Shown here: positions 1 to 6,767 of the stretch, piece by piece
Numbering within the stretch: the first letter of the stretch is position 1
Layout of the letters: every line of letters begins with the position of its first letter
Source: an uncultured Pseudomonadota bacterium
Lineage (GTDB): Bacteria; Pseudomonadota; Gammaproteobacteria; Steroidobacterales; Steroidobacteraceae
Direction: 5' to 3'
Assembly (NCBI GenBank): GCA_946479515.1
Contig: CAMLGF010000111.1
Location: forward strand, 1 to 7,171
DNA: 7,171 bases
Position numbers and translations under genes: made by a program
Notes under the pieces: generated by a model
The model's database searches: none
The model's input: only the letters and a program-made list of their open reading frames with translations
What the model was told of the DNA's origin: nothing

Positions 1-949
1 TGAAACCGCGCTCGAAATCGGTGTGGATCACGCCGGCGGCCTGCGGCGCGGTGGCACCGGCCTTGACGGTCCATGCGCGCACTTCCTTCACGCCCGCGGT
101 GAAGTAGGTCTGCAAACCTAACAACTCGTAGCCGGCGCGGATCACGCGATTCAGACCGGGCTCCGCGAGCCCCAGATCCTTGAGGAACTCGGCGCGATCT
201 GCCTCGTCCAGCTGGCTGATCTCCGCCTCGATGGCGGCACACACGGCGACCACCACGGCCTGCTCGGCCTTGGCTCGCGCCAGCACCGCGTCCAGGTGCG
301 GGTTGTTGGCGAAGCCGTCTTCCTTGACGTTGGCCACGTACATCACCGGCTTCAGCGTGAGCAGGTGCAGCTCGTGCGCGTCGGCCTTCTCCTCCTTGCT
401 GATGCCCATGGAGCGCACCGGCCTGCCCTGGTCCAGATGCTGGCGCATGCGCTCGAACAGATCCTTCTTGCGCAGCGCGTCCTTGTCGCCGCCCTTGGCC
501 TGCTTGGCGTAACGGTCGGCGGCCTTCTCCACGGACTGCAGATCCGCGAGACACAGCTCCGTGTCGATCACCTCGATGTCCGAGATCGGGTTCACCTTGC
601 CCGAGACGTGGATGACGTCCGTGTCCTCGAAGCAGCGCACCACGTGCGCGATGGCATCGGTCTCGCGGATGTGCGAAAGGAACTTGTTGCCCAGGCCCTC
701 GCCCTGCGAGGCGCCGGCAACCAGGCCGGCGATGTCCACGAATTCGACGGTGGTCGGCACCGTCTTTTCCGGGTCGACGATCTTGGCGAGCTCGTCGAGC
801 CGCAGATCGGGCACGGGCACGATGCCCACGTTCGGGTCGATGGTGCAGAACGGGTAGTTCTCGGCCGCGATCTGCGCGCGGGTCAGCGCATTGAACAACG
901 TGGATTTGCCCACGTTGGGGAGGCCGACGATTCCGCATTTGATGCCCAT
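1..949 (-). CDS. ychF: YchF/OLA1-family redox-regulated ATPase, partial (C-terminus off window)
   Basis: Ribosome-binding P-loop NTPase of the Obg/OLA1 group. Known members prefer ATP over GTP, bind ribosomes and are linked to stress responses and translation initiation. The P-loop GLPNVGKST is at residues 9-17 and the Walker B/G3 motif DIAG at 72-75. In place of the GTPase NKxD motif it has NVKE at 207-210, the form that goes with ATP preference. The end of the visible part (RAWTVKAG, then [16 protein letters not shown]) is the start of the C-terminal TGS domain. About 316 residues are visible of a usual ~363, so about 45 lie beyond position 1. The ATG at 949 is preceded by AAGGA (958-962) with 8-nt spacing, inside the end of pth. 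Only 4 nt separate the pth stop from this start, so the two are probably co-transcribed and may be translationally coupled. No frameshift is seen. Confidence 0.97.
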   Translation of the reverse strand, partial: MGIKCGIVGLPNVGKSTLFNALTRAQIAAENYPFCTIDPNVGIVPVPDLRLDELAKIVDPEKTVPTTVEFVDIAGLVAGASQGEGLGNKFLSHIRETDAIAHVVRCFEDTDVIHVSGKVNPISDIEVIDTELCLADLQSVEKAADRYAKQAKGGDKDALRKKDLFERMRQHLDQGRPVRSMGISKEEKADAHELHLLTLKPVMYVANVKEDGFANNPHLDAVLARAKAEQAVVVAVCAAIEAEISQLDEADRAEFLKDLGLAEPGLNRVIRAGYELLGLQTYFTAGVKEVRAWTVKAGATAPQAAGVIHTDFERGF

Positions 950-953
950 CTGA

Positions 954-1565
954 CTAGTCCTTCGCTGGTTCTTGCGCCGGAGCCTTGGCCCGCGCGTGCA
1001 GTCTGTTCATGGCGATCTGCGCGCCGGAGCGCAGCATCTCTTCGATCGCATCCGCGCCGGCGACGATGCTCTCGTCGATGGTGCGCTGCTCGTCCTTGCC
1101 GGCATGCGTGAGCACGAAGTCCACCACTTCGCTCTTGTGGCCCGGATGGCCGACGCCGATGCGCAGCCGCCAGAACCCGTCGCCCTGCGCCGCGATGATG
1201 TCGCGCAGGCCATTGTGGCCGCCGTGGCCGCCGCCCTCCTTGAGGCGCACGGTGCCGCTGGGCAGGTCGATTTCGTCGTGCGCCACCAGCATCTGCGCGG
1301 CGGCGAGTTTGTAGAAGCCGAGCACGCTGGATACCGGCCCGCCGCTGCGATTCATGAAGGTCATCGGCTTCAGCAGCCACAGATCCGCGCCGCCCACGCG
1401 CACGCGCGTGAGCTCGCCCTGGTGCTTGCCCTCGTGGCGGAAAGTGCCGCCATGGCGGCGCGCGAGTTCGTCCACCAGCCAGAAGCCGGCGTTGTGGCGC
1501 GTGCGCGCGTACTCGGCCCCCGGATTACCGAGACCGACGATGAGCTTGAGCGGCGTGCCTGGCAT
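954..1565 (-). CDS. pth: Peptidyl-tRNA hydrolase
   Basis: Cytosolic esterase that cleaves peptidyl-tRNA dropped from ribosomes and so recycles tRNA; essential in bacteria. The 203-aa product has the family signature LIVGLGNPG at residues 8-16. By alignment to the E. coli enzyme the key residues are Asn14, catalytic His24 (in RHNAGF), Asn72 (in KPMTFMN), Asp97 (in AHDEID) and Asn118 (in GGHNGLRDI). It is slightly longer than the usual ~194 aa, with a loose C-terminal tail rich in Ala and Lys. I chose the ATG at 1565 because homologues begin just before LIVGLGNPG. The reading frame also opens at a GTG at 1589, but that codon lies in a hairpin stem and adds eight non-conserved residues. No clear Shine-Dalgarno precedes either start, which is odd for an essential gene. 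It lies 69 nt after rplY and 4 nt before ychF; the rplY-pth-ychF order is common in Gammaproteobacteria. Confidence 0.97.
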   Translation of the reverse strand: MPGTPLKLIVGLGNPGAEYARTRHNAGFWLVDELARRHGGTFRHEGKHQGELTRVRVGGADLWLLKPMTFMNRSGGPVSSVLGFYKLAAAQMLVAHDEIDLPSGTVRLKEGGGHGGHNGLRDIIAAQGDGFWRLRIGVGHPGHKSEVVDFVLTHAGKDEQRTIDESIVAGADAIEEMLRSGAQIAMNRLHARAKAPAQEPAKD

Positions 1566-1576
1566 GAAAGTAGATA

Positions 1577-1612
1577 GGGATGGGAGCACTCCACGAGGAA
1601 TGCTCCCATCCC
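1577..1612 (-). terminator. Strong hairpin between rplY and pth (terminator or attenuator candidate)
   Basis: A perfect 12-bp inverted repeat pairs 1577-1588 with 1601-1612. Inside it, past one mismatch, three more pairs (1590-1592 with 1597-1599) close a 4-nt loop. On the minus strand the stem is followed by TATCTACTTTC, a poor U-tract, and then directly by the pth ATG. It sits 22 nt after the rplY stop, where a terminator would be expected, but the weak tail suggests partial termination, an RNA-stability hairpin or a processing site rather than a full stop. The fold is seen; the role is inferred. Confidence 0.5.
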
Positions 1613-1634
1613 GGTTGACGGCGCCCGGCGGCCG

Positions 1635-2363
1635 TTACTTCTTGCCGCCTTCCTTCTTCGCGGGAGCGGCAGCCGCGCCCGCGGCGGCCTTGGCATCGCC
1701 CGCCTTTGCGGCCTCGCCGGCGGCGGGAGCGGCAGCCGCGCCTTCCGCGGGAGCTGCGGCAGCGGCCTCGGCGGCGGCTTCCGGTTCCTCGGCGCGCGGC
1801 GCGTGGATCGAGACGACCACGGCATCGCCCTTGGCGATGGCCGGAATCGTCACACCCGCCGGCAGCGGCAGATCGGAAAGGTGCTTCGACTCGTTCAGGC
1901 CCATCTGCGACAGGTCCACCTCGATGAACTCGGGCAGGTCCTTGGGCAGGCACTTCACTTCGACGTCGGCGATGCGGTGCGAGACCACGCCGCCCTGGGT
2001 CTTCACGCCGGGCGAGATCGACTCGCCCTTGAAGTGCAGCGGGATGTGCAGGCGGATCGGCTCGTCCTCGAGCACGCGCTGCAGGTCGACGTGCACGATG
2101 GCGTTGCGTGCCGGATGCATCTGCAGGTCCTTCACGATCGCGGCCTGCTTCTGCTCACCCACCTTCAGGTTGATGATCGACGAATAGAACTTCTCGTTGT
2201 CGACCAGCGTCATGAGGTTCTGGTGGTCAAGGACGAGATTGCGCGGCTCTTTGTTGCCGCCGTACAGGATGGCGGGAACCTTGCCCTGGTGACGCAGGCG
2301 GCGGCTCGCACCTTTGCCTTGCGTCTCCCGGAAGTCCGCGCCGATTTCGAATGAAATGCGCAT
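1635..2363 (-). CDS. rplY: 50S ribosomal protein L25, long Ctc/TL5 form
   Basis: Binds 5S rRNA in the 50S subunit. The 242-aa product is the two-domain Ctc/TL5 type: an N-terminal L25 domain (about residues 1-95, with GKGASRRLR at 16-24 and GKVPAILYGG at 27-36) and a C-terminal TL5 domain (about 96-190, with FKGESISPGVKTQGG and LPEFIEVDLS). It ends in a low-complexity tail rich in Ala, Pro, Glu, Gly and Lys (191-242) that finishes KKEGGKK. E. coli L25 is only 94 aa, whereas the long form is common in Pseudomonas-like bacteria. Two ATGs compete, at 2369 and 2363. I chose 2363 because GGAG at 2372-2375 is 8 nt from it but only 2 nt from the other. It follows prs by 79 nt and precedes pth by 69 nt. 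The tail holds an exact 20-bp in-frame direct repeat (1660-1679 and 1723-1742). Confidence 0.96.
   Translation of the reverse strand: MRISFEIGADFRETQGKGASRRLRHQGKVPAILYGGNKEPRNLVLDHQNLMTLVDNEKFYSSIINLKVGEQKQAAIVKDLQMHPARNAIVHVDLQRVLEDEPIRLHIPLHFKGESISPGVKTQGGVVSHRIADVEVKCLPKDLPEFIEVDLSQMGLNESKHLSDLPLPAGVTIPAIAKGDAVVVSIHAPRAEEPEAAAEAAAAAPAEGAAAAPAAGEAAKAGDAKAAAGAAAAPAKKEGGKK
1660..1742. repeat. Direct repeat in the Ala-rich tail of rplY
   Basis: An identical 20-bp stretch occurs at 1660-1679 and 1723-1742. The offset is 63 bp, or 21 codons, so both copies are read in the same frame and both encode GAAAAPA. This suggests tail growth by slippage or recombination. A third, degraded relative starts near 1746. 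Confidence 0.7.
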
Positions 2364-2371
2364 TGTCATTA

Positions 2372-2375
2372 CTCC
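2372..2375 (-). promoter_or_regulatory. Shine-Dalgarno of rplY, deciding the start
   Basis: GGAG on the minus strand is 8 nt upstream of the ATG at 2363 and only 2 nt upstream of the ATG at 2369. The spacing favours the inner start, giving a protein that begins MRISFEIG rather than MTMRISF. Confidence 0.65.
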
Positions 2376-2391
2376 AGTTTCATCTAACTAC

Positions 2392-2416
2392 GGCGGACAC
2401 CGCGACCAGTGCCGCC
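2392..2416 (-). other. Imperfect GC-rich hairpin in the prs-rplY intergenic region
   Basis: GGCGG plus CAC on the minus strand can pair with GTG plus CCGCC around an 8-nt loop, with one bulged base (2397). It lies 16 nt upstream of the rplY Shine-Dalgarno and has no U-run after it, so it is not a convincing terminator. Many ribosomal-protein genes carry leader structures, so it could be regulatory, but in GC-rich DNA a stem like this can arise by chance. Confidence 0.2.
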
Positions 2417-2442
2417 ACCTTGGAACCCTGGGGTCGCCCCCG

Positions 2443-3399
2443 TCAATCCAGATACAGGCTGCTGACCGAATCCTCGTCGCGTATGCGACGGATGGTCTCC
2501 GCCAGCAGCCCCGCCACCGACAACTGCCGGATGCGGCCACATTCTTTCGCCGCCGGCGACAGCGGGATGGTGTCGGTCACCACCAGCTCGTCCAGCGCCG
2601 ACTTCGTGATCTTCTCGATCGCGTTGCCGGAAAGGATGGCGTGCGTGATGTACGCCACCACCTTCACCGCGCCCTCTTCCTTCAACGCCTGCGCGCCCGC
2701 GCACAGCGTGCCCGCGGTATCGACCATGTCGTCGATCAGCACGCAGGTCTTGCCGGTCACGTTGCCGATGATGTTCATCACCTTCGACTCGTTCGGCCGC
2801 GGCCGGCGCTTGTCGATGATGGCCAGGTCGGCGTCGTCCAGACGCTTGGCCAGCGCTCTCGCCCGCACCACGCCGCCGACGTCCGGCGACACCACAATCA
2901 GGTTCTCGTAGCGCTGCCGGTATGCATCGCCCAGCAACACGGGCGACGCGTACACGTTGTCCACGGGGATGTCGAAGAACCCCTGGATCTGATCCGAGTG
3001 CAGGTCGATCGTCAGCAGTCGATCCACCCCCGCGCTCTGGATCATGTTGGCCACCAGCTTCGCGGTGATCGCGCTGCGCGTGGCGCGCGGCCGGCGATCC
3101 TGCCGCGAATAACCGAAGTACGGCACCACCGCGGTGATCCGCGCCGCGGAGGCGCGCCGGCAGGCGTCCACCATCACCAGCAGCTCGATCAGGTGATCGT
3201 TGGTCGGCGGGCACGTGGGCTGCACGATGAACACATCGCGGCCGCGCACGTTCTCCATCAACTCGATGTTCACTTCGCCGTCGGAAAACCTGCCGACGTA
3301 AGCGCGGCCCAGCGGCGTGGTCAGCTGCCGGGCGATGTCGTGCGCCAATGCCGGGTTGGCATTACCCGCGAACAGCGCCAGCGCTTCTGAATCGACCAC
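2443..3399 (-). CDS. prs: Ribose-phosphate pyrophosphokinase (PRPP synthetase)
   Basis: Makes 5-phosphoribosyl-1-pyrophosphate from ribose 5-phosphate and ATP in the cytosol, supplying purine, pyrimidine, NAD, His and Trp synthesis. The 318-aa product matches class I bacterial enzymes along its full length (E. coli has 315 aa). Motifs: GRFSDGEV near the N-terminus, the ATP loop [12 protein letters not shown] at 94-105, [12 protein letters not shown] with His134, [18 protein letters not shown], and the PRPP-binding loop DDMVDTAGT at 223-231. The start is GTG; AGGGAGG (3404-3410) lies 4 nt upstream and no other start codon is nearby. It begins 35 nt after the tRNA-Gln 3' end, so its message is probably released or shortened when the tRNA is processed, unless there is a promoter inside upstream sequence. 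No key residue is missing. Confidence 0.97.
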   Translation of the reverse strand: MVDSEALALFAGNANPALAHDIARQLTTPLGRAYVGRFSDGEVNIELMENVRGRDVFIVQPTCPPTNDHLIELLVMVDACRRASAARITAVVPYFGYSRQDRRPRATRSAITAKLVANMIQSAGVDRLLTIDLHSDQIQGFFDIPVDNVYASPVLLGDAYRQRYENLIVVSPDVGGVVRARALAKRLDDADLAIIDKRRPRPNESKVMNIIGNVTGKTCVLIDDMVDTAGTLCAGAQALKEEGAVKVVAYITHAILSGNAIEKITKSALDELVVTDTIPLSPAAKECGRIRQLSVAGLLAETIRRIRDEDSVSSLYLD

Positions 3400-3403
3400 C
3401 GAG

Positions 3404-3410
3404 CCTCCCT
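3404..3410 (-). promoter_or_regulatory. Shine-Dalgarno of prs (GTG start)
   Basis: AGGGAGG on the minus strand lies 4 nt before the GTG at 3399. It is one of the clearest ribosome binding sites in the window and supports the non-ATG start despite the tight spacing. Confidence 0.7.
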
Positions 3411-3434
3411 AACCAGTCCCGCATGCATCTTCAA

Positions 3435-3509
3435 TGGCTGGGGTGGAAGGATTCGAACCTCCGAATGGCGGGATCAAAACCCGCTGCCTTACCACTTGGC
3501 GACACCCCA
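3435..3509 (-). tRNA. tRNA-Gln(TTG)
   Basis: A 75-nt tRNA with a perfect 7-bp acceptor stem (TGGGGTG with CACCCCA), discriminator G and an encoded CCA at 3435-3437. The anticodon stem GCGGG/CCCGC encloses the loop TTTTGAT, with anticodon TTG at 3475-3477 (reads CAA, and CAG by wobble). The D-arm region GCCAAGTGGTAAGGC and the T-loop TTCGAAT are normal. The sequence closely resembles E. coli tRNA-Gln. It lies 12 nt after the ispE stop and 35 nt before the prs start on the same strand, so it is likely cut by RNases P and E from a longer transcript. No dedicated promoter is apparent in the 12-nt gap, though one could lie within ispE. Confidence 0.98.
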
Positions 3510-3521
3510 ACGTCCAACTCT

Positions 3522-4364
3522 TCAGGTAGCGGCCAGTTCATCCAGCACCGGAGAGTGATCCAGCGCGCGCGCCACGTATGCGCGCCACGAATCTGGAACT
3601 CGCGCCGCGACCCGCTCCGCGTCTGCGACGCGTGCGAACTTCGCGAACACGCAGGAACCCGTGCCCGTGAGCCGCGCAGGCGCGTGCCTGCCCAGCCAAT
3701 CAAATGCCTCCGCCACCGCCGGAAACCGCGCGCGAACGACCGCTTCGCAATCGTTCCGTCCACCCGTTTCGAAAAAGCCGCGCATTGTCGTGGGGGGTGA
3801 ATTGCGTGTCAATTCAGGAGCCTGGAATACCGCGGCGGTCGGCACGGCAACCCCCGGAAAGATGATCACGAACCAGGCGGCCGGCGTCAGGGTCACCGGG
3901 GTGAGCCGGTCACCGATTCCTTCCGCCCAGGCGGACCTCCCGCCAATGAAAACCGGTACATCTGCGCCCAATCGGGCGCCAATGGCCGCGATCTGCTCCG
4001 ATGTGAGACCGGTTTGCCACAATCTGTTCAGAGCCAGGAGCGTCGTGGCGGCATCGGAGCTGCCCCCGCCCAGGCCGCCGCCGAGCGGAATGCGTTTTTC
4101 GATCGAAATGTCGGCGCCGAGGGGGCTGTCGGTGGCCTCTTTCAGGGCCCGGGCGGCTCGCACCGTCAGATCGTCGCCTTCCGCGACGGCGGGGTGCCCC
4201 GAGAGTCGGCGAATAAGACCGTCAGGCCGGACCGCGATTTCGACCCGATCGCACAGATCGACCAGCTGAAAGACGGTCTGCAACTCGTGGTAGCCGTCGG
4301 CCCGCCGGCCCACGATGTGCAGCATCAGGTTCAGCTTGGCGGGAGCGGAGAACCTCACCTCCAC
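3522..4364 (-). CDS. ispE: 4-diphosphocytidyl-2-C-methyl-D-erythritol kinase
   Basis: GHMP-family kinase of the MEP isoprenoid pathway. It phosphorylates the 2-hydroxyl of CDP-methylerythritol with ATP in the cytosol. The 280-aa product has typical length. Motifs: APAKLNL at 7-13 with catalytic Lys10, GYHELQTVFQ at 24-33, the glycine-rich ATP loop PLGGGLGGGSSDAA at 93-106, GADVPVF with catalytic Asp135, and the C-terminal TGTGSCVF at 233-240. I took the start as GTG at 4364, which overlaps the last 10 bases of lolB. A second GTG at 4358 would give a shorter overlap and is equally possible, since neither has a well-placed Shine-Dalgarno. The overlap suggests translation coupled to lolB. Downstream is tRNA-Gln, 12 nt away. 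The lolB-ispE pairing is conserved in Gammaproteobacteria. Confidence 0.97.
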   Translation of the reverse strand: MEVRFSAPAKLNLMLHIVGRRADGYHELQTVFQLVDLCDRVEIAVRPDGLIRRLSGHPAVAEGDDLTVRAARALKEATDSPLGADISIEKRIPLGGGLGGGSSDAATTLLALNRLWQTGLTSEQIAAIGARLGADVPVFIGGRSAWAEGIGDRLTPVTLTPAAWFVIIFPGVAVPTAAVFQAPELTRNSPPTTMRGFFETGGRNDCEAVVRARFPAVAEAFDWLGRHAPARLTGTGSCVFAKFARVADAERVAARVPDSWRAYVARALDHSPVLDELAAT

Positions 4365-4954
4365 CGCTGCACCAGCATCTTCAGCCGCACGCCTTCGCGC
4401 TCGGCCGTGAGCCGTTGGGGTAGCGAGAACCCGAGGCCGGGCGCGCGCGTCTGAATGCTCACGTTCCAGCCTTCCTGGCTGAACGTCTGTATCTCGCCGG
4501 TGTCGGCGGCATCGATCACCGCCTCACCCGGCGCCGGAATTCCCAGCAGCCACCAGCGCAGCGCATGCAATGGCAAGGCGAAGCCGAGCCGGCGCTCGAG
4601 CTCGGCGCGGGCTGCCGCACCATCCAGGTTTTCACCCCGGCTCGTGGCGATCTCGAGATCCTCGCCATCCAGTTTCACGCGCAGGCCGCCGATGCCCAGC
4701 GGACCGTTCAGCGAAAGATCCGTGCGATCGGCGAGTTGCGCATACCTCAGGCTGGCGGAGAAGCCCTGCCCGTTCGCCGCCACCGCGACGCGGCCGTCGA
4801 GGCCGTAGCGATCGAGCCGCTCCAGCGCCGCGCGCTGCTCGGGCCACGGTGCCTGGGCGCCGGGCCCGACGATCGCCCCACCGCGCGGCACGGTGCGGCA
4901 GCTCGCCAGCGCCAGCATCACGAGAGCACAGGCTGCGGCTCGCGCGAGCGACAT
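4355..4954 (-). CDS. lolB: Outer-membrane lipoprotein insertion protein LolB
   Basis: Outer-membrane lipoprotein that accepts lipoproteins from periplasmic LolA and inserts them into the outer membrane. The 199-aa precursor has a hydrophobic signal peptide and the lipobox LASC, with lipidated Cys19. Arg at mature position 2, not Asp, fits outer-membrane sorting. The mature part aligns by eye with E. coli LolB: LSLNGPLGIGGLRV at 80-93 carries the exposed hydrophobic Leu (Leu86, counterpart of the functional loop), LRWWLLGIPAPG is at 132-143, and the C-terminus VRLKMLVQRW matches the conserved last strand. The ATG at 4954 is 15 nt after the stop of the TPR gene. Only a weak AGG (4965-4967) lies 10 nt upstream, so translation may lean on coupling. 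Its stop overlaps the ispE start. Confidence 0.95.
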   Translation of the reverse strand: MSLARAAACALVMLALASCRTVPRGGAIVGPGAQAPWPEQRAALERLDRYGLDGRVAVAANGQGFSASLRYAQLADRTDLSLNGPLGIGGLRVKLDGEDLEIATSRGENLDGAAARAELERRLGFALPLHALRWWLLGIPAPGEAVIDAADTGEIQTFSQEGWNVSIQTRAPGLGFSLPQRLTAEREGVRLKMLVQRWR

Positions 4955-4969
4955 GGGGTGGACGCCTGA

Positions 4970-6724
4970 CTACAGACTCGTGGACTGCGGCGCCGGGTCG
5001 AGCGTGGGCGGATCTTCCTCGGGAACCGGCAGCTCGCCTTCCGGCACCGGCTTCTTCTCCGGCGCATCCATCTTGGCGCCGGTGAGTCGCTCGATGGTGG
5101 CGCGCAGCGGCTTGGAGTCGGGCGAGCGTGCCAGCGAACGTGCCCAGAGCGCACGCGCTTCGGACTGCCTGCCGCTCACCCACAGCAACTCGCCCCAGTG
5201 CGAGGCGATCTCCGGATCCGGAAAAATGCGATACGCGCGCTCCAGGTGCGGAAGCGCGCCCGCGAGATCGCCACGGCGGAAGCGCACCCAGCCCAGGCTA
5301 TCGAGGAACGCCGGATTGTCCGGCGACACCGCCAGCGCCTTGCGGATCAGCGTCTCGGCGCGCGGCAGTTTCTGGCTGCGGTCCGCGAGCGAGTAGCCGA
5401 GCGCGTTCAACAGGCTGGCGTCCTCGGGACGATCCTTGAGCAGCCGCTCGAGATTGCGCACCGATTCGCGCGACAGCCCGGCCTTCTCCTGGATGAGCGC
5501 GATCTGGTAGCGGATGCCTGGATGATCCGGATAGCGCTCGAGCGCGAGCTGCAGCAACGCGATCGCCTCCTTGGTCTTGCCCGTGTCGTCGAGCAGTGCC
5601 GCCTTGGCGAACTCCACGTCGAGCGCGTCGGCGCGCTCCTTGGCCGCATGCTCATCGAGCATGCGGAACGCCGCGTCGCGATCGTTCTTGAGCAGCAGCA
5701 GGCGCGCCGCGCGGCCGCGCGCCAGCAGCCCCGCGCCCGCCTCCACCAGCTGCGTGTAGCCTTCCAGCGCCAGGTCGGTGCGCCCCTCGCGCTCGGCAAT
5801 GGAAGATAGATAGAAGAACGCCTCGCCCGCGACCTCGGACCGGATCAGGCCGCCGAAGCGGCGACCGGCCTCGGCCATGTCGCCCATCTGGTAGGCGAGC
5901 TTGCCCAGGCGCAGCTCGGCTTCGTCGTGCGCGGAGCTGTCGGCGAGCAGGTTCTCGAGTTCCTGGCGCGCCTCGTCCATGCGATCGAGGCGGACCAGCG
6001 TGTCCGCATAAGCGAAGCGCTCGGTCTCCGGTTCCAGCGCCGCCGCTTCCTGCGATATCGCGATGGCCGCCACCGCGTCGCCCTCGGCGGTGAGCACGCG
6101 CGCCAGCTGCGCGCGCGCCACGCCCGAGGCCGGCTCGTTCTCGAGCGCGCGATCGGCGAGCTTACGCGCGGTGGCGAAATCGAACGCGTCCAGCGCCAGG
6201 TCGACCCCGGCATTCAGGAGCCGCTCGGAAACCTGCGGCGAATCGAACAGCGGCCGCAGCGCGTTCAGCGCGATGGCCGTGCCGCCCGCGTCACTGGCCT
6301 CGCCGATGAGCTTGATGAGCGCTTCGTCGCCGCCCAGCTCGTGGGTACGCAGGATGGCAGGCGCCGCTTCCTCGGTTTGATAGAGCCGCACCGCCGCCAG
6401 CGCCACCGCGGCGGCCGCGTCGGCGCTCTCGGGCGCGAGCTTCTGCCAGCGGCGCGCGGCGCGCGCGCTGGCGGCCACCTGCTGACAATCGGCAGCCACC
6501 TTGTTGGCGCGCTCGGAAACCTGCGCATCGTCGGACGCCAGCGCGGCCTTCAGGTAACGCTCGGTGCCGCCGCGGCAATCGCCGCGCGACAGGGCCATGT
6601 CGGCCAGCACCAGGTCGGCACCGTCGGAGTTCGTCTGGGACAGCGCGTGCGCCGGCATGGGCAGGACGGCCCCGGCGAGCATGGCGGCGAGAAAAACAGC
6701 GGGGAACGATGGGATTCGTGGCAT
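4970..6724 (-). CDS. Secreted TPR-repeat protein (PA4667-like)
   Basis: 584 aa; the molecular function is not known to me. It starts with a signal peptide ending PMPAHA (cleavage expected after Ala27), so the protein is probably periplasmic or outer-membrane associated; there is no lipobox. Most of the rest is helical TPR-like repeats from about residue 34 to 550. The clearest pair is the unit starting NALGYSLADR at 440-449 and the next, FLDSLGWVRFRRGDLAGALPHLERAY at about 473-498. The last ~30 residues are a Pro/Glu-rich, probably disordered tail. The mature protein has only two cysteines, Cys50 and Cys80. I chose the ATG at 6724 because it puts the signal peptide at the very N-terminus. A GTG at 6733 would also work; the longer opening from 6781 would overlap prfA. 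No Shine-Dalgarno precedes 6724. A TPR protein at this locus beside lolB is known in Pseudomonas, which hints at a role in envelope assembly (inference). Confidence 0.9.
   Translation of the reverse strand: MPRIPSFPAVFLAAMLAGAVLPMPAHALSQTNSDGADLVLADMALSRGDCRGGTERYLKAALASDDAQVSERANKVAADCQQVAASARAARRWQKLAPESADAAAAVALAAVRLYQTEEAAPAILRTHELGGDEALIKLIGEASDAGGTAIALNALRPLFDSPQVSERLLNAGVDLALDAFDFATARKLADRALENEPASGVARAQLARVLTAEGDAVAAIAISQEAAALEPETERFAYADTLVRLDRMDEARQELENLLADSSAHDEAELRLGKLAYQMGDMAEAGRRFGGLIRSEVAGEAFFYLSSIAEREGRTDLALEGYTQLVEAGAGLLARGRAARLLLLKNDRDAAFRMLDEHAAKERADALDVEFAKAALLDDTGKTKEAIALLQLALERYPDHPGIRYQIALIQEKAGLSRESVRNLERLLKDRPEDASLLNALGYSLADRSQKLPRAETLIRKALAVSPDNPAFLDSLGWVRFRRGDLAGALPHLERAYRIFPDPEIASHWGELLWVSGRQSEARALWARSLARSPDSKPLRATIERLTGAKMDAPEKKPVPEGELPVPEEDPPTLDPAPQSTSL
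5644..5666. repeat. Perfect 10-bp inverted repeat inside the TPR gene
   Basis: 5644-5653 is the exact reverse complement of 5657-5666, separated by the 3-base loop ATC. It lies well inside the coding sequence, over codons for RMLDEHAA. It may be a chance result of GC-rich coding sequence, an mRNA hairpin or a protein-binding palindrome. Confidence 0.4.
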
Positions 6725-6731
6725 GGAGGGC

Positions 6732-6759
6732 ACTATATCTGGACCTCGCGCCCTTACAA
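6732..6759 (-). promoter_or_regulatory. Candidate sigma-70 promoter for the TPR-lolB-ispE transcript
   Basis: On the minus strand TTGTAA (6759-6754) and TATAGT (6737-6732) are 16 nt apart. These match 4 of 6 and 5 of 6 consensus bases. Transcription would begin near 6725, almost at the ATG at 6724, giving a leaderless or nearly leaderless message. This fits the lack of a Shine-Dalgarno but is a by-eye call. Confidence 0.35.
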
Positions 6760-6760
6760 T
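6755..6760 (+). promoter_or_regulatory. Possible -10 element for prfA
   Basis: TACAAT differs from the sigma-70 -10 consensus at one base. It lies 7 nt before the prfA GTG, so a start site would fall at or next to the start codon. No matching -35 box is visible, and the bases overlap the proposed opposite-strand -35. Confidence 0.25.
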
Positions 6761-6767
6761 GGTTCGC

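Noticed and set aside
296..1111. 271-codon open frame on the plus strand opposite ychF and pth
   Set aside because: It crosses two well-recognised genes on the other strand and shows no domain; a GC-driven shadow.
2421..2442. Possible terminator after prs (GGGG/CCCC mini-stem)
   Set aside because: Only a 4-bp stem with a 3-nt loop and no U-run; not enough to support a call.
2314..3390. 358-codon open frame on the plus strand opposite prs
   Set aside because: It is antisense to an unmistakable prs gene, rich in His, Arg and Gln in the way GC-rich shadow frames are, and has no family motif.
6723..6767. Upstream in-frame ATG for prfA at 6723
   Set aside because: It would overlap the TPR start codon, has no Shine-Dalgarno, and adds 15 residues not found in RF1; GTG 6768 matches the E. 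coli N-terminus.
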